A stretch of DNA of 64,000 bases from Mangrovibacterium diazotrophicum (GTDB taxonomy: Bacteria; Bacteroidota; Bacteroidia; Bacteroidales; Prolixibacteraceae). A model generated the notes under the pieces. That model was given only the letters and a program-made list of their open reading frames with translations, did not search any database and was not told the DNA's origin. The DNA lies in the NCBI RefSeq assembly GCF_003610535.1, contig NZ_RAPN01000001.1, forward strand, positions 1,909,320 to 1,973,319, in the 5' to 3' direction. Positions 53,486 to 64,000 of this stretch are shown piece after piece; position 1 is the stretch's first letter; each line of letters begins with the position of its first letter. Both the position numbers and the translations under genes were made by a program.

Positions 53486-54829
53486 TTAATACATTGCCGC
53501 ACCACCTCCTGTACGTCCTTTAATCCGACCTGATTTCATCAGACCATCATAATGGCGCATCAAAAGATGACTCTCAATTTGTTGTAATGTATCGAGTACA
53601 ACACCTACCAAAATTAACAGTGATGTACCGCCATAGAAGTAGGCGAACTGGGTGTTAATTCCGGCCATCATAGCGAAAGCTGGCAGAATAGTTACAATAC
53701 CCAGGAAAATAGATCCCGGTAATGTAATGCGAGACATAACGGTATCGAGGAATTCGACTGTTTTCTTTCCTGGTTTAACACCGGGAATAAAACCACCGTT
53801 CTTTTTCATGTCTTCAGCCATCTGCACAGGGTTTACTGTAATGGCGGTGTAAAAGTACGTAAACAAAACGACCAATACAAACTGAGAGAAATTATACCAA
53901 AAGCCAGTGTGATTGGACATTGCAGATGCAAAGCCGCTCATGCTGTCAGAGTTGGCAAAGCCGGCAAGGCTAATTGGAACAAACATGATAGCTTGGGCAA
54001 AGATAATTGGCATTACCCCAGCAGCATTCACTTTTAACGGTATGTACTGACGTACGCCCCCATATTGTTTGTTACCCACAATTCGTTTAGCGTACTGAAC
54101 AGGGATACGGCGGGTACCTTGTACCAGCAGAATACTTCCCATGAACACGACGAACAGGAATACAAACTCAATTAGGAACATCACCATACCACCACCTTGT
54201 TGTTCGAGGCGCGAAATAAATTCGGCGAAGACAGCAAATGGCAGACGGGCGATAATACCGATCATGATAATTAATGAAATACCGTTACCTATTCCTTTAT
54301 CGGTGATGCGCTCGCCCAACCACATAATGAACATCGACCCAGCTGTCAGAATAATTGTTGATGTTACTTTGAACATCCAGCCGCTAACAGCGAAGGCTTC
54401 TGCCGGTAATTGAAATGTTAAGTTGGCCAAATACGCAGGTGCCTGGAATAAAAGAATCAACACGGTCAGATAACGAGTTATCTGGTTGATTTTTCTTCTT
54501 CCTGATTCCCCTTCTTTTTGTAAACGCTGAAAATATGGAACGGCTATTCCCAACAGCTGAATTACGATAGAAGCAGAAATGTAAGGCATGATCCCTAAAG
54601 CAAATACGGATGCGTTTGAGAATGCACCTCCCGAGAACATATCCAATAACCCCAGCAACCCATCTGAAGTCTGTTGTTTTAATTGACCCAGTTGTGCAGG
54701 GTCGATTCCCGGTAAAGCTACATACGATCCTAATCGATAAATTAACAAAAGAAATAAGGTTAATCCCAAACGGGCTCTCAAATCTTCGATTTTATAGATA
54801 TTCTTTAGGGTTTCGATAAATTTTTTCAT
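53486..54829 (-). CDS. secY: Preprotein translocase subunit SecY
   Basis: A 447-residue channel protein with ten hydrophobic segments. It has the family signatures LYRLGSYVALPGIDP-like LIYRLGSYVALPGIDP near residue 30 and GIGNGISLIIMIGI near 180, and the C5 cytoplasmic loop GGFIPGVKPGKKT near 350. It is placed between rplO and infA as in most bacteria. Confidence 0.98.
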   Translation of the reverse strand: MKKFIETLKNIYKIEDLRARLGLTLFLLLIYRLGSYVALPGIDPAQLGQLKQQTSDGLLGLLDMFSGGAFSNASVFALGIMPYISASIVIQLLGIAVPYFQRLQKEGESGRRKINQITRYLTVLILLFQAPAYLANLTFQLPAEAFAVSGWMFKVTSTIILTAGSMFIMWLGERITDKGIGNGISLIIMIGIIARLPFAVFAEFISRLEQQGGGMVMFLIEFVFLFVVFMGSILLVQGTRRIPVQYAKRIVGNKQYGGVRQYIPLKVNAAGVMPIIFAQAIMFVPISLAGFANSDSMSGFASAMSNHTGFWYNFSQFVLVVLFTYFYTAITVNPVQMAEDMKKNGGFIPGVKPGKKTVEFLDTVMSRITLPGSIFLGIVTILPAFAMMAGINTQFAYFYGGTSLLILVGVVLDTLQQIESHLLMRHYDGLMKSGRIKGRTGGGAAMY

Positions 54830-54834
54830 TCGGT

Positions 54835-55281
54835 TTAGAGTATTTCAGTGGTTCCTTCTAATTTTTCGATGGCTTCTTTTGCGCTTTGAGAAAAGGCATG
54901 AGCTTTAACTTCCAATTTTAATGTTAAAGATCCATTTCCCAAAATTTTTACGCGGTCATTTTTTGAAGCCAGACCAGCATCAACCAAGGTTTGCACATCA
55001 ATAGCTGAAAGCGATTTGCTTTCAGCCAATGTTTGCAATGTTTCCAGATTGATGGCTTTATATTCTACCCTGTTTACATTTTTGAATCCGAATTTCGGTA
55101 CCACACGTTGCATCGGCATTTGACCGCCTTCGAAACCACGCTTGCGGCTATAGCCTGATCTGGATTGGGCACCTTTGTGACCTCTTGTAGAAGTACCGCC
55201 ATGTCCCGAACCCTGACCGCGACCAATACGCTTTTCCCGTTTAACGGATCCTGTTGCAGGTTTAAGATTATTTAATTCCAT
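54835..55281 (-). CDS. rplO: Ribosomal protein L15
   Basis: A 148-residue protein with the glycine/arginine-rich start KRIGRGQGSGHGGTSTRGHK and the GFEGGQMPMQRVVPKFGF motif near residue 50. Stop 5 bases before secY. Confidence 0.98.
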   Translation of the reverse strand: MELNNLKPATGSVKREKRIGRGQGSGHGGTSTRGHKGAQSRSGYSRKRGFEGGQMPMQRVVPKFGFKNVNRVEYKAINLETLQTLAESKSLSAIDVQTLVDAGLASKNDRVKILGNGSLTLKLEVKAHAFSQSAKEAIEKLEGTTEIL

Positions 55282-55301
55282 AATTTCAATCCTAAAAAAA
55301 T

Positions 55302-55481
55302 TTAAATTTCTTCGACTTTCACTAAGTGTTTCACTTTGTTTACCATCCCCATGATCGCTGGAGTAGCTTCATGTTCAACAGAGTGATTCAACTTTTTAAT
55401 ACCGAGAGCTTCTACTGTTGCTTTTTGGCTCTTTTCGGAACCAATAATGCTCTTCACTAAAGTAACTTTAATTTTAGCCAT
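55302..55481 (-). CDS. rpmD: Ribosomal protein L30
   Basis: A 59-residue protein below the usual ORF size limit: ATG 55481, TAA 55302-55304. It starts [20 protein letters not shown] and shows the [20 protein letters not shown] stretch of L30. It sits between rpsE and rplO, the standard position. Confidence 0.97.
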   Translation of the reverse strand: MAKIKVTLVKSIIGSEKSQKATVEALGIKKLNHSVEHEATPAIMGMVNKVKHLVKVEEI

Positions 55482-55487
55482 AGTTCC

Positions 55488-56003
55488 TTATCCTTTAAAT
55501 ACTTTTTCCAATGAAACACCTCTGTGCTGAGCTACAGTGTAAGCATCGCGCATTTCAAGCAATGCATTGAAAGTAGCTTTTACCAAGTTGTGTGGGTTAG
55601 ACGATCCTTTTGATTTCGCCAGGATGTCGTGTACACCAACACTTTCCAGTACAGCACGCATCGCACCCCCTGCTTTTACCCCGGTACCGTGAGATGCCGG
55701 TTTCAGGAATACGTTAGCGCCGCCAAATTTAGCAACTTGTTCGTGAGGAATAGTACCTTTGTTGATAGGAATTTTCACCAGGTTCTTTTTCGCAGCGTCA
55801 ACGCCTTTAGCGATGGCAGCTGTTACTTCACTTGCTTTACCAAGTCCCCAGCCTACGATACCGTCTTCGTTACCAACAACAACAATTGCAGAAAAGCTGA
55901 ATGTTCTACCCCCTTTGGTTACTTTAGTAACACGGTTAATAGCAACTAACCGGTCTTTCAATTCTATGTCTGTCGTTTTGACTTTTTTGATATTTCCTGA
56001 CAT
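55488..56003 (-). CDS. rpsE: Ribosomal protein S5
   Basis: A 171-residue protein with the double-stranded-RNA-binding-like N-domain ([20 protein letters not shown]) and the [18 protein letters not shown] motif near residue 107. It is involved in decoding accuracy. Confidence 0.98.
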   Translation of the reverse strand: MSGNIKKVKTTDIELKDRLVAINRVTKVTKGGRTFSFSAIVVVGNEDGIVGWGLGKASEVTAAIAKGVDAAKKNLVKIPINKGTIPHEQVAKFGGANVFLKPASHGTGVKAGGAMRAVLESVGVHDILAKSKGSSNPHNLVKATFNALLEMRDAYTVAQHRGVSLEKVFKG

Positions 56004-56008
56004 AATTC

Positions 56009-56365
56009 TTAAAATTTAAGGCCACCTTCACGGGCAGCATCAGCTAATTGTTTAACTCTACCGTGATACAAATAACCGTTACGGTCGAATACTACGTCGA
56101 TAATACCGGCAGCAGCAGCTTTTTCAGCTAAAGCTTTACCTACAAGGCCAGCTTTTTCTGATTTTGTGCCTGTAGCAGCAGTAATATCTTTATCCAATGA
56201 AGAGACTGACAACAAAGTTGTACCTGCCAGGTCGTCGACCAATTGGGCATAAATTTGTTTGTTGCTGCGGAAGACATTCAAACGAGGTCTATCTGCAGTT
56301 CCGGAAACGATTTTCCGGATTCTCTTTTTTATTCTAAATCTTCTTTCTTGTTTCGTTAAAGCCAT
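56009..56365 (-). CDS. rplR: Ribosomal protein L18
   Basis: A 118-residue 5S rRNA-binding protein with [19 protein letters not shown] near residue 28 and the end [12 protein letters not shown]. Confidence 0.98.
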   Translation of the reverse strand: MALTKQERRFRIKKRIRKIVSGTADRPRLNVFRSNKQIYAQLVDDLAGTTLLSVSSLDKDITAATGTKSEKAGLVGKALAEKAAAAGIIDVVFDRNGYLYHGRVKQLADAAREGGLKF

Positions 56366-56379
56366 GGTTTCAAATTTTA

Positions 56380-56937
56380 CTATTTAGCACCTGCAGATTT
56401 ACCGGCTTTGCGACGCAATTGTTCACCAGCGAATTTCACACCTTTACCTTTGTAAGGTTCCGGAGCACGCAGAGAACGGATTTTTGCGGCAACCTGGCCA
56501 ATAAGCTGTTTGTCACAGCTTTTCAGAGTTACGGTTGGGTTGCTACGCTTGTCGGTAACAGCTTCAACTTTTACTTCTGCCGGAAGTTCCAAATAAGTGT
56601 GGTGAGAGTAACCAAGTACCAAGTCCAACAATTGACCTTGGTTTTCTGCACGGTAACCAACACCGACTAACTCTAATTTAATTTCGTAACCAGCAGAAAC
56701 GCCGATAACCATGTTGTTGATCAGGGCACGGTACAGGCCGTGCAGTGCACGGTGACGTTTCTGATCGGTTGGGCGTGTAACCGTCAATTGGGTTCCTTCT
56801 ACTGCTACTTCAATCTCAGGGTCTACCTGCTGCGAAAGCTCGCCCAGTTTTCCTTTAACGGTTACCAGGTTTTCTGGAGTTACGTTAATGGTTACACCGG
56901 CTGGAATTTCAATGGGTAATTTACCTATCCTTGACAT
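56380..56937 (-). CDS. rplF: Ribosomal protein L6
   Basis: A 185-residue protein started at ATG 56937 ([15 protein letters not shown]), which has an AAGGAGG motif 7 bases upstream; the longer frame to 56982 runs into rpsH and is rejected. The C-terminal [21 protein letters not shown] signature is present. Confidence 0.97.
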   Translation of the reverse strand: MSRIGKLPIEIPAGVTINVTPENLVTVKGKLGELSQQVDPEIEVAVEGTQLTVTRPTDQKRHRALHGLYRALINNMVIGVSAGYEIKLELVGVGYRAENQGQLLDLVLGYSHHTYLELPAEVKVEAVTDKRSNPTVTLKSCDKQLIGQVAAKIRSLRAPEPYKGKGVKFAGEQLRRKAGKSAGAK

Positions 56938-56953
56938 TGTTTTTCCTCCTTGA

Positions 56954-57361
56954 TTAATAAACGTAACACAATACTTCACCACCTACGCCTTGTGCCTGAG
57001 CTTCTTTGTCAGTCATAACACCTTTAGATGTAGATAGAATTGCAATTCCCAAGCCGTTTAATACACGAGGAATGTTCTCGCTATCGCAGTATTGTCTCAA
57101 ACCAGGTTTAGAAACTCTTTTGATTGATTTGATGGCTGGAGTCTTTGTTTCAGGGTGATATTTCAAGGCGATTTTGATATTGCCTTGGTAGTTCACCTCT
57201 TCTTCAAATTTGTAGTTCAGGATATAACCTTTGTCCTTGAGGATTTTGGTCATTTCCTTTTTTATGTTTGAAGCAGGAATATCAACTACGCGGTGTTTCG
57301 CTTTTTGGGCGTTACGGATGCGAGTCAAGAAATCTGCTATTGGGTCTGTAATTTTACTCAT
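56954..57361 (-). CDS. rpsH: Ribosomal protein S8
   Basis: A 135-residue protein starting [20 protein letters not shown], with [19 protein letters not shown] near residue 99. In E. coli it represses the spc operon through its mRNA. Confidence 0.98.
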   Translation of the reverse strand: MSKITDPIADFLTRIRNAQKAKHRVVDIPASNIKKEMTKILKDKGYILNYKFEEEVNYQGNIKIALKYHPETKTPAIKSIKRVSKPGLRQYCDSENIPRVLNGLGIAILSTSKGVMTDKEAQAQGVGGEVLCYVY

Positions 57362-57379
57362 TACTTTACGTTTAAACGA

Positions 57380-57649
57380 TTACCAACTAGCTTTTTTAAC
57401 TCCCGGAATCAATCCTGCAGATGCCATTTCGCGGAAGTTGATACGTGAAATACCAAACTGACGAATGTATCCTTTCGGACGACCGGTTAATTTGCAACGG
57501 TTGTGCATACGTACCTTTGAAGAGTTCTTAGGTAATTTTTGCAAACCGACATAATCACCTTCTGCTTTAAGTAGTGCCCTTTTTTCAGCGTATTTTTCAA
57601 CCAGTGCTGCGCGTTTAACCTCGCGGGCTTTCATTGATTCTTTTGCCAT
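57380..57649 (-). CDS. rpsN: Ribosomal protein S14 (zinc-free type)
   Basis: An 89-residue protein with the [19 protein letters not shown] motif near residue 52 and no CxxC pairs, so it is the long, zinc-free form. Confidence 0.98.
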   Translation of the reverse strand: MAKESMKAREVKRAALVEKYAEKRALLKAEGDYVGLQKLPKNSSKVRMHNRCKLTGRPKGYIRQFGISRINFREMASAGLIPGVKKASW

Positions 57650-57652
57650 TGC

Positions 57653-58210
57653 TTAGTTCTTTTTTACGTTTTTAAAAGGTAAACCTAATGCTTTCAATAA
57701 GGCGAAGCCTTCTTCATCTGTTTCTGCAGAAGTAACGAAAGTAATGTTCATACCGTTGATACGGTTAACCTTATCAATGTTGATCTCAGGAAAAATGATT
57801 TGTTCCGGGATACCCAAGGTGTAGTTACCTTGTCCGTCCATTTTGCTCTCGATACCTTTGAAGTCACGAGTACGTGGCAAAGATACGTTTACAAGACGAT
57901 CCAGGAATTCATACATGCGCTCTTTACGGAGTGTCACACGAACCCCGATTGGCATTTTTTTACGCAGTTTGAAGTTTGAGATGTCCTTTTTTGACTTGGT
58001 TTGAACTGCTTTTTGACCAGCGATCATTGTCATTTCTTCAGTAGCAACTTCAATGATTTTTTTGTCGGCAATTGCAGCTCCAACCCCTTGGTTCAGGACG
58101 ATCTTTTGCAACTTCGGAACCTGCATAACAGATTTGTATCCAAACTCTTGCTTCAAAGCTGGTACAACTTCTTCCGAATATTTCTTCTTAAGTGTTGGTG
58201 TATAAGCCAT
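57653..58210 (-). CDS. rplE: Ribosomal protein L5
   Basis: A 185-residue 5S rRNA-binding protein with the [20 protein letters not shown] region near residue 31. Its first base overlaps the rplX stop. Confidence 0.98.
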   Translation of the reverse strand: MAYTPTLKKKYSEEVVPALKQEFGYKSVMQVPKLQKIVLNQGVGAAIADKKIIEVATEEMTMIAGQKAVQTKSKKDISNFKLRKKMPIGVRVTLRKERMYEFLDRLVNVSLPRTRDFKGIESKMDGQGNYTLGIPEQIIFPEINIDKVNRINGMNITFVTSAETDEEGFALLKALGLPFKNVKKN

Positions 58211-58533
58211 TACTTAATCTCCTCTCCAGATTTTTTTGAATAACGAACTAATTTACCGTTGTCGCCGAGTTTCCGACCGATGCGAGTGCGAGATCCAGAT
58301 TTAGGATCAACCAACATCAGGTTAGAAATGTGGATTGGCGCTTCCTTTTCAACAATACCACCTTGTGGGTTTTCCGCATTCGGTTTGGTATGTTTTTTAA
58401 CCATATTAACGCCCTCCACAATTGCTCTGTCTTTGTCGCGGATTACTTCCAGGACTTTTCCTTGACGGCCTTTGCTGTTACCGGCAGTAACGACAACTGT
58501 GTCTCCTTTTTTGATATGTAATTTCTTCTGCAT
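58210..58533 (-). CDS. rplX: Ribosomal protein L24
   Basis: A 107-residue protein started at ATG 58533 ([20 protein letters not shown]), the usual start for the family; ATG 58551 is an alternative adding six residues and overlapping the rplN stop by 1 base. The KOW motif [18 protein letters not shown] is clear. Confidence 0.95.
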   Translation of the reverse strand: MQKKLHIKKGDTVVVTAGNSKGRQGKVLEVIRDKDRAIVEGVNMVKKHTKPNAENPQGGIVEKEAPIHISNLMLVDPKSGSRTRIGRKLGDNGKLVRYSKKSGEEIK

Positions 58534-58550
58534 TTCTTTTCTTTTATGCA

Positions 58551-58916
58551 TTAAAGTACTTCTGGCGCAAGTGAGATGATCTTCATGTTTGCTTCACGAA
58601 TCTCTCTTGCAACAGGTCCGAAAATACGGGTACCGCGCATTTCGCCAGCGTTGTTCAACAACACAACAGCGTTATCATCGAAACGAATGTAAGAACCGTC
58701 TTGACGACGAACTTCTTTTTTCGTACGAACAACGATCGCTTTCGACACAGTTCCTTTTTTCATATCACTACTTGGGATAGCACTTTTTACAGTAACTACC
58801 ACAACATCGCCCAACGATGCATAGCGCTTTCTTGTACCGCCCAATACGCGAATACAAAGCACCTCTTTGGCACCGCTGTTATCGGCTACTGAACATCTTG
58901 ATTCCTGTTGTATCAT
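58551..58916 (-). CDS. rplN: Ribosomal protein L14
   Basis: A 121-residue protein starting [20 protein letters not shown], with the [16 protein letters not shown] motif near the end. Confidence 0.98.
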   Translation of the reverse strand: MIQQESRCSVADNSGAKEVLCIRVLGGTRKRYASLGDVVVVTVKSAIPSSDMKKGTVSKAIVVRTKKEVRRQDGSYIRFDDNAVVLLNNAGEMRGTRIFGPVAREIREANMKIISLAPEVL

Positions 58917-58918
58917 GA

Positions 58919-59176
58919 TTACTTAGCTCTTTCTAAAATTTCAACTAATCTCCAACGTTTGCTTTTGCTCAATGGACGAGTTTCCATGATTTTCACAGTG
59001 TCGCCAACGTGGCTATCTCCTTTTTCATCATGAGCGTAGAATTTGGTCGTTTTGTTAACGAATTTACCGTAGATCGGATGTTTTTCTTTCGTCTTTACGG
59101 CAACGACAACGGTTTTCTCCATCTTGTCGCTAACAACTACCCCGATACGCTCTTTTCTCAGATTTCTTGTTTCCAT
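58919..59176 (-). CDS. rpsQ: Ribosomal protein S17
   Basis: An 85-residue OB-fold protein with [20 protein letters not shown] near residue 12 and [18 protein letters not shown] at the end. Confidence 0.98.
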   Translation of the reverse strand: METRNLRKERIGVVVSDKMEKTVVVAVKTKEKHPIYGKFVNKTTKFYAHDEKGDSHVGDTVKIMETRPLSKSKRWRLVEILERAK

Positions 59177-59188
59177 TAATTACACAAA

Positions 59189-59386
59189 TTAATTTTGATT
59201 TAATTCCCGTTGACGCAATACCGTCTTCAGGCGTGCAACATTTCTCCGGGCAACTTTAATTTTCATTGGGTTATCCAGAGGAGATACAGCATGGTTCATG
59301 TTCAGACGTACCAAGGTCTCAGTTTCAAGCTGGATTCTTTCCAGGATTTCCTTGTCTGTTAATTCTTTAATTTCTGAAGTCTTCAT
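59189..59386 (-). CDS. rpmC: Ribosomal protein L29
   Basis: A 65-residue two-helix protein near the peptide exit tunnel, ending KVARRNVARLKTVLRQREL. Two bases from rplP. Confidence 0.98.
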   Translation of the reverse strand: MKTSEIKELTDKEILERIQLETETLVRLNMNHAVSPLDNPMKIKVARRNVARLKTVLRQRELNQN

Positions 59387-59388
59387 AA

Positions 59389-59823
59389 TTAGTCTTCTTT
59401 TTCAGTTTCAACATAATCACGTCTAACAACAAACTTTGTTCTCACAGGTAACTTCTGAGCTGCCAAACGAAGGGCTTCTTTTGCCATTTCGAATGGAACG
59501 CCATCGGCCTCAATCAAGATACGGCCCGGGCTTACCGGTGCAACAAATGCTTCAGGAGCACCTTTACCTTTACCCATACGTACTTCCGCAGGCTTCTTGG
59601 TAATAGGTTTATCGGGGAAAATGCGGATCCAAATTTGACCCTGACGTTGCATGTGACGGGTTACCGCAACCCTCGCCGCTTCAATTTGGCGACCGGTAAT
59701 CCAGTGTTCATCCAACGTTTTTATTCCGAAAGAACCGAATGCCAATTGGTTTCCGCGTTGAGCGTTACCTTTCATCCGGCCTTTTTGGACTCTTCTAAAT
59801 TTTGTTCTTTTCGGCTGTAACAT
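59389..59823 (-). CDS. rplP: Ribosomal protein L16
   Basis: A 144-residue protein starting [20 protein letters not shown], with the [20 protein letters not shown] motif near residue 81. Confidence 0.98.
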   Translation of the reverse strand: MLQPKRTKFRRVQKGRMKGNAQRGNQLAFGSFGIKTLDEHWITGRQIEAARVAVTRHMQRQGQIWIRIFPDKPITKKPAEVRMGKGKGAPEAFVAPVSPGRILIEADGVPFEMAKEALRLAAQKLPVRTKFVVRRDYVETEKED

Positions 59824-59849
59824 CCTTTTTTAATTAAAAGGTTTTCGAA

Positions 59850-60572
59850 TTATTTTCTTTTCTTTTTGAAACCGCCGCCTCTGTTTCCGCGTGGGTTACC
59901 ACCCGGTGCATTGGATTTTTGTCCAACGTTTGGAGACAAGTCGCGTTTTCCGTAAACTTCGCCTTTACAAATCCAAACTTTAACACCCAACAAACCTGTT
60001 TTAGTCAAAGCTTCTGCCAAAGCGTAGTCGATGTCGGCACGCAATGTGTGCAGCGGAGTACGACCGTCTTTGTACATTTCGGAGCGTGCCATTTCAGCAC
60101 CGTTCAAACGACCAGAAACCATTACTTTGATTCCTTGTGCTCCCATTCTCATAGTAGAGGCGATAGCCATTTTCACAGCACGACGATAAGCGATCTTACC
60201 TTCAACTTGACGTGCGATATTGTTGGCAACGATACGGGCATCGAGTTCAGGACGTTTAATCTCGAAGATATTGATCTGAACTTCTTTGCTGGTGATCTTT
60301 TTCAACTCTTCCTTCAGCTTGTCAACTTCCTGACCACCTTTGCCAATAATAATACCTGGGCGAGAGGTGTGAACAGTAATGGTAATCAGCTTCAGGGTAC
60401 GCTCGATAATGATCTTTGAGATACTTGCTTTTGCCAAACGGGCATTCAAGTATTCACGGATCTTGGTATCTTCAACCAGCTTATCACCATAATCGTTTCC
60501 ACCGAACCAGTTGGAATCCCATCCACGGATAATTCCTAAGCGATTTGCGATTGGATTAACTTTTTGTCCCAT
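59850..60572 (-). CDS. rpsC: Ribosomal protein S3
   Basis: A 240-residue protein with a KH domain ([20 protein letters not shown] near residue 65) and a glycine/arginine/lysine-rich tail ([17 protein letters not shown]). It lines the mRNA entry channel. Confidence 0.98.
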   Translation of the reverse strand: MGQKVNPIANRLGIIRGWDSNWFGGNDYGDKLVEDTKIREYLNARLAKASISKIIIERTLKLITITVHTSRPGIIIGKGGQEVDKLKEELKKITSKEVQINIFEIKRPELDARIVANNIARQVEGKIAYRRAVKMAIASTMRMGAQGIKVMVSGRLNGAEMARSEMYKDGRTPLHTLRADIDYALAEALTKTGLLGVKVWICKGEVYGKRDLSPNVGQKSNAPGGNPRGNRGGGFKKKRK

Positions 60573-60582
60573 GTATTACTAA

Positions 60583-60996
60583 TTATGCGTTTTCGTTTTC
60601 AATGTTTTTACTATCGAGGCAAAGTGTTACGTGGTTCGAACGCTTGCGAATGCGGTGTGCGCGGCCTTGTGGAGCCGGACGAAGACGCTTCAATTGGCGT
60701 CCACCATCAACAGCGATAGTTTTCACATACAAATTACTTTCCTCCAAACGAGTTCCTTCGTTTTTTGCCTGCCAGTTTGCAATGGCTGACATCAACAGTT
60801 TTTCAACTTTTCTGGAAGCTTCTTTTGACGAAAACTTGAGTAAATCAAGAGCGCGGTTTACTTCAACGCCACGCACCATGTCTGCAACAAGGCGCATTTT
60901 GCGAGGTGAAGTAGGGCAATCTTTCAATACTGCAACGTATTGCGTCTTTTTAGCCTCTTTAAGTTCGTTTGCTTTATTTCTTTTTCTAGCACCCAT
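60583..60996 (-). CDS. rplV: Ribosomal protein L22
   Basis: A 137-residue protein with [20 protein letters not shown] near residue 30 and the tunnel hairpin region [20 protein letters not shown] near 100. Confidence 0.98.
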   Translation of the reverse strand: MGARKRNKANELKEAKKTQYVAVLKDCPTSPRKMRLVADMVRGVEVNRALDLLKFSSKEASRKVEKLLMSAIANWQAKNEGTRLEESNLYVKTIAVDGGRQLKRLRPAPQGRAHRIRKRSNHVTLCLDSKNIENENA

Positions 60997-61033
60997 CGTG
61001 ATTTCTTTTAATAGTTATTAAGAAACTCAGGAA

Positions 61034-61300
61034 TTACCTTTTGTTTCCGCCGTGTCCCCTGAATGATCTTGTAGGTGCAAATTCGCCTAATTTATGGCCA
61101 ACCATGTTCTCAGTTACATAAACCGGAATGAATTTATTTCCGTTGTGTACTGCGATGGTGTGTCCTACAAAGTCAGGAGAGATTACTGATGCTCTGGCCC
61201 AAGTCTTGATTACAGACTTCTTACCTGCTTCATTCTGAGCTAAAACTTTCTTTTCAAGTTTATACGCAATGAAAGGGCCTTTTTTTAATGAACGACTCAT
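61034..61300 (-). CDS. rpsS: Ribosomal protein S19
   Basis: An 88-residue protein starting [20 protein letters not shown] and ending [14 protein letters not shown]; a GGAG motif precedes the start. Confidence 0.98.
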   Translation of the reverse strand: MSRSLKKGPFIAYKLEKKVLAQNEAGKKSVIKTWARASVISPDFVGHTIAVHNGNKFIPVYVTENMVGHKLGEFAPTRSFRGHGGNKR

Positions 61301-61315
61301 ATTCTTCTCCTTTTA

Positions 61316-62140
61316 TTATTTCTTGCGTTTTTCTACGATATACTTACTGGAAGCTTTTTTCGGCGCACGGGTTTTGTAACCTTTTGCCAACAAGCCTTTG
61401 CGAGAACGTGGGTGTCCACCTGAAGAACGGCCTTCACCACCACCCATCGGGTGATCAACAGGGTTCATAACCACACCACGAACGCGAGGACGACGTCCTA
61501 ACCAACGAGAACGACCAGCTTTACCAGAGCGTTCCAAGTTGTGTTCAGTGTTACCAACAGTACCAACAGTAGCCTTGCAAGAAACAAGTACCATTCGAGC
61601 TTCGCCGGAAGGTAATTTTACGATAGCGTATTTTCCTTCACGAGAGGTCAATTGTGCATAAGTACCTGCACTACGTGCCATCACGCCACCTTGTCCAGGG
61701 TGAAGTTCAATGTTGTGAACCAACGTACCCAGAGGAATTTCAGCTAGTGGAAGGGCATTACCGATTTCAGGAGCGATACCAGAACCGCTTAAAACTGTTT
61801 GACCTGCTACCAAACCATTTGGAGCAAGCATGTAACGTTTTTCACCATCGGCATAAACCAACAATGCAATACGAGCCGAACGGTTCGGGTCATATTGAAT
61901 TGAATCTACACGTGCAGGGATACCGTCTTTTTCGCGTTTGAAATCGATCACACGGTATCTCTTCTTGTGCCCACCACCTATATACCTCATTGTCATACGT
62001 CCTTGGTTGTTACGACCGCCGGACTTTTGAACGGGCTTCAACAATGATTTTTCAGGCGTTGATGCAGTAATCGTATCAAAGGCACCAATAATTTTGTGCC
62101 GTTGACCCGGAGTAACTGGTTTTAATTTTCTTACTGCCAT
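61316..62140 (-). CDS. rplB: Ribosomal protein L2
   Basis: A 274-residue protein with [19 protein letters not shown] near residue 50 and the C-terminal peptidyl-transferase-centre loop [20 protein letters not shown], including the conserved histidine. Confidence 0.98.
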   Translation of the reverse strand: MAVRKLKPVTPGQRHKIIGAFDTITASTPEKSLLKPVQKSGGRNNQGRMTMRYIGGGHKKRYRVIDFKREKDGIPARVDSIQYDPNRSARIALLVYADGEKRYMLAPNGLVAGQTVLSGSGIAPEIGNALPLAEIPLGTLVHNIELHPGQGGVMARSAGTYAQLTSREGKYAIVKLPSGEARMVLVSCKATVGTVGNTEHNLERSGKAGRSRWLGRRPRVRGVVMNPVDHPMGGGEGRSSGGHPRSRKGLLAKGYKTRAPKKASSKYIVEKRKK

Positions 62141-62149
62141 TTCTATTTA

Positions 62150-62440
62150 TTATATATTACTATAAAAGTCAATTGCATCTCCTTCAACCAATGTTACAAC
62201 TGCTTTTTTAAACGCAGCTGTGCGACCGCTGATAACACCACCTTTTGTATAACGGCTTTTGTTTTTACCGCCATAAACCATGGTATTAACCGCAGCTACA
62301 TTAACATTATAAAGAGCTTCAACCGCTTTTTTAATTTCTAGCTTGTTAGCATCTTTTTTGACGATAAAACCATAACGGTTCAGGCTTTCGCCTTGTGCCG
62401 TCATCTTTTCCGTCACGATGGGTTTAATTAAAATATTCAT
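62150..62440 (-). CDS. rplW: Ribosomal protein L23
   Basis: A 96-residue exit-tunnel protein starting MNILIKPIVTEKMTAQGESL, with the IKKAVEALYNVNVAAVNTM stretch near residue 36. It forms the docking site for trigger factor. Confidence 0.98.
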   Translation of the reverse strand: MNILIKPIVTEKMTAQGESLNRYGFIVKKDANKLEIKKAVEALYNVNVAAVNTMVYGGKNKSRYTKGGVISGRTAAFKKAVVTLVEGDAIDFYSNI

Positions 62441-62452
62441 TTTTTATCCCCC

Positions 62453-63082
62453 TTAAATCTTAAATTGTTCCTCAATCTTACCAAGTGAACTTTCCAACAA
62501 AACAACTTTGCCAGCGTTCATGATTTGATAAGTAGTTAATTCAGAAGCAGTTACAACAGAAACACCCTCTAAATTTCTGGAGGACAAATATATGTTTTTA
62601 TTTTGTTCTGGTAAAACGAAAATCAACTTTTTATCGTTAATTTTCAGATTGTTGCTGATTGAAACAATTTCCTTTGTTTTCGGAGCTTCCAGTACAAAAT
62701 CTTCCAGAATCAGAATATTGCTGCCTTGAGCTTTGTAAGTCAATGCTGATTTACGTGCCAATGCTTTAACTTTCTTATTCAATTTGAAGTCGTAGTTGCG
62801 AGGACGAGGACCGAATACACGACCACCACCACGGAACAACGGAGATTTGATGCTACCTGCACGGGCACCACCTGTACCTTTTTGTTTTTTAATTTTCTTG
62901 GTACTTCCGGCAATCTCACCGCGCTCTTTTGCTTTGTGAGTCCCTTGACGTTGTGCTGCCAAAAATTGTTTTACATCCAAGTAAATGGCATGGTCGTTGG
63001 GCTCAACACCGAAGATCTGGTCGCTCAATACAACTGATCTTCCGGTTTCTTTTCCGGCTGTATTTAATACTTGTACTTCCAT
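62453..63082 (-). CDS. rplD: Ribosomal protein L4
   Basis: A 209-residue protein with the tunnel loop [20 protein letters not shown] near residue 64. In E. coli it represses the S10 operon. Its start overlaps the rplC stop by 1 base. Confidence 0.98.
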   Translation of the reverse strand: MEVQVLNTAGKETGRSVVLSDQIFGVEPNDHAIYLDVKQFLAAQRQGTHKAKERGEIAGSTKKIKKQKGTGGARAGSIKSPLFRGGGRVFGPRPRNYDFKLNKKVKALARKSALTYKAQGSNILILEDFVLEAPKTKEIVSISNNLKINDKKLIFVLPEQNKNIYLSSRNLEGVSVVTASELTTYQIMNAGKVVLLESSLGKIEEQFKI

Positions 63083-63699
63083 TACTGATAAATAATTACG
63101 GTTGAACCTTTTGCTCCCGGAATTGAACCTTTTACGATCAACAGGTTTGATTCAGGGATTACTTTCAATACTTTCAGGTTTTGAACTGTTTTGTTGTTAC
63201 CACCAGTGCGACCAGCCATACGCATACCTTTGAATACGCGAGATGGGTAAGAAGATGCACCGATAGAACCTGGAGCACGCAGACGGTTGTGCTGACCGTG
63301 AGTAGACTGACCCACACCACCGAAATTGTGACGTTTAACAACACCTTGGAAACCTTTACCTTTGGTAACACCTGTGATGTCAACCCAGCTCTCTGCGTTA
63401 ATTACATCAACAGTAATGGTATCGCCGAGCTTATACTCGCCGTCAAAATCACGAAACTCGACTACGTCACGTTTTGGTTCTGTGTTTGCTTTTTGGAAGT
63501 GACCGAACTCAGCTTTGCTGGTGTTCTTTTCTTTTTTACTTCCGAAGCCAACTTGTACCGCTTCGTAACCATCGGTTTCTACCGTTTTCACTTGTGTAAC
63601 AACACAAGGACCGGCTTCAATCACAGTGCATGGAATATTTTTTCCCTCAACACTGAATACGGAAGTCATTCCGATTTTTTTACCGATTAATCCTGTCAT
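63082..63699 (-). CDS. rplC: Ribosomal protein L3
   Basis: A 205-residue protein starting [20 protein letters not shown], with the [20 protein letters not shown] loop near residue 113, which approaches the peptidyl transferase centre. Confidence 0.98.
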   Translation of the reverse strand: MTGLIGKKIGMTSVFSVEGKNIPCTVIEAGPCVVTQVKTVETDGYEAVQVGFGSKKEKNTSKAEFGHFQKANTEPKRDVVEFRDFDGEYKLGDTITVDVINAESWVDITGVTKGKGFQGVVKRHNFGGVGQSTHGQHNRLRAPGSIGASSYPSRVFKGMRMAGRTGGNNKTVQNLKVLKVIPESNLLIVKGSIPGAKGSTVIIYQ

Positions 63700-63720
63700 T
63701 TTTTTCTTTTTTACAGGTTA

Positions 63721-64000
63721 TCAAACTTTAATTTCTACTTCAACGCCACTAGGTAATTCTAATTTCATCAGGGCGTCGATGGTTTTTGCTGTAGAGCTGT
63801 AAATGTCAATCAAACGTTTGTAAGAAGACAACTGGAATTGCTCACGTGATTTTTTGTTCACGAAAGTTGAACGCAACACTGTGAAAACACGTTTGTGTGT
63901 AGGGAGCGGAATAGGTCCGCTCACTACAGCACCAGTAGTTTTTACAGTCTTAACGATCTTTTCAGCCGACTTGTCAACCAAGTTGTGATCATACGATTTC
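63721..64000 (-). CDS. rpsJ: Ribosomal protein S10 (5' end cut by the window edge)
   Basis: The frame continues past 63981 to the window edge as [16 protein letters not shown], the usual S10 start region, so about 92 residues are visible and roughly the first nine are missing. [20 protein letters not shown] is typical. It begins the S10 operon here; the promoter lies outside the window. Confidence 0.96.
   Translation of the reverse strand, partial: KSYDHNLVDKSAEKIVKTVKTTGAVVSGPIPLPTHKRVFTVLRSTFVNKKSREQFQLSSYKRLIDIYSSTAKTIDALMKLELPSGVEVEIKV

Overview
The window looks like chromosomal DNA from a Bacteroidota bacterium. The evidence is a PorT-type Type IX secretion protein next to ubiE, a TamL-like lipoprotein beta-barrel divergent from a TrmH methylase, a ribosomal protein L36 lacking zinc ligands, LytS/LytTR-type two-component proteins, TlpA-type thioredoxins with long N-terminal domains, and mostly leaderless-looking start regions without Shine-Dalgarno motifs. 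A 2-oxoacid:ferredoxin oxidoreductase and flavodoxin beside a catalase-peroxidase suggest an anaerobe or facultative anaerobe that meets oxygen. Marinilabiliales (Prolixibacteraceae-like) is my best guess below phylum, but it is inference.

Layout. 1-1245: tail of an unrecognised gene and an MscS channel. 1287-7732: a TetR gene with two operator-like palindromes, then a LolA-like periplasmic protein, two FtsX/LolC-type permeases, a LolD-type ATPase and an outer-membrane barrel. This may be a regulated trans-envelope lipid or lipoprotein exporter. 7754-8640: a Y1 (HUH) transposase flanked by a periodic array of GGTGCGCTGCACC palindromes. 8731-13487: a TlpA-like thioredoxin, then a NEW3-domain protein with an ABC-2 ATPase and permease, all three with strong Shine-Dalgarno motifs. 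13763-17992: a 1409-residue MG2/plug/carboxypeptidase-regulatory protein. 18072-18905: two further palindromic repeat families and a second Y1 transposase.

18986-25308 (minus): a four-subunit 2-oxoacid:ferredoxin oxidoreductase, a Crp-family regulator, an aminotransferase, a variant flavodoxin and prephenate dehydratase, covering ferredoxin-linked 2-oxoacid metabolism and phenylalanine synthesis. 25490-28520: a porin-like barrel divergent from a PepSY membrane protein. 28616-38303: TamL, TrmH, an FAD dehydrogenase, PorT, UbiE, a PurM-like protein, an SDR and an Ldh-family dehydrogenase. 38410-44264: a secreted protein of unknown function, KatG, a cation/proton antiporter and a CHAD protein. 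44255-49879: lipopolysaccharide-type glycosyltransferases (GT9, GT2, GT90) with a DUF6165 protein and a LytS/LytTR two-component pair.

50079-64000 (minus): the whole S10-spc-alpha ribosomal supercluster from rpsJ (5' end cut by the window edge) to rplQ, including secY, infA, rpmJ and rpoA, ending at a strong bidirectional terminator. I saw no rRNA or tRNA gene, prophage or CRISPR array. The least explained parts are the two transposase/palindrome modules, the TetR-LolA-FtsX cluster, the repeat inserted at a permease start, and the degenerate word-like intergenic repeats.
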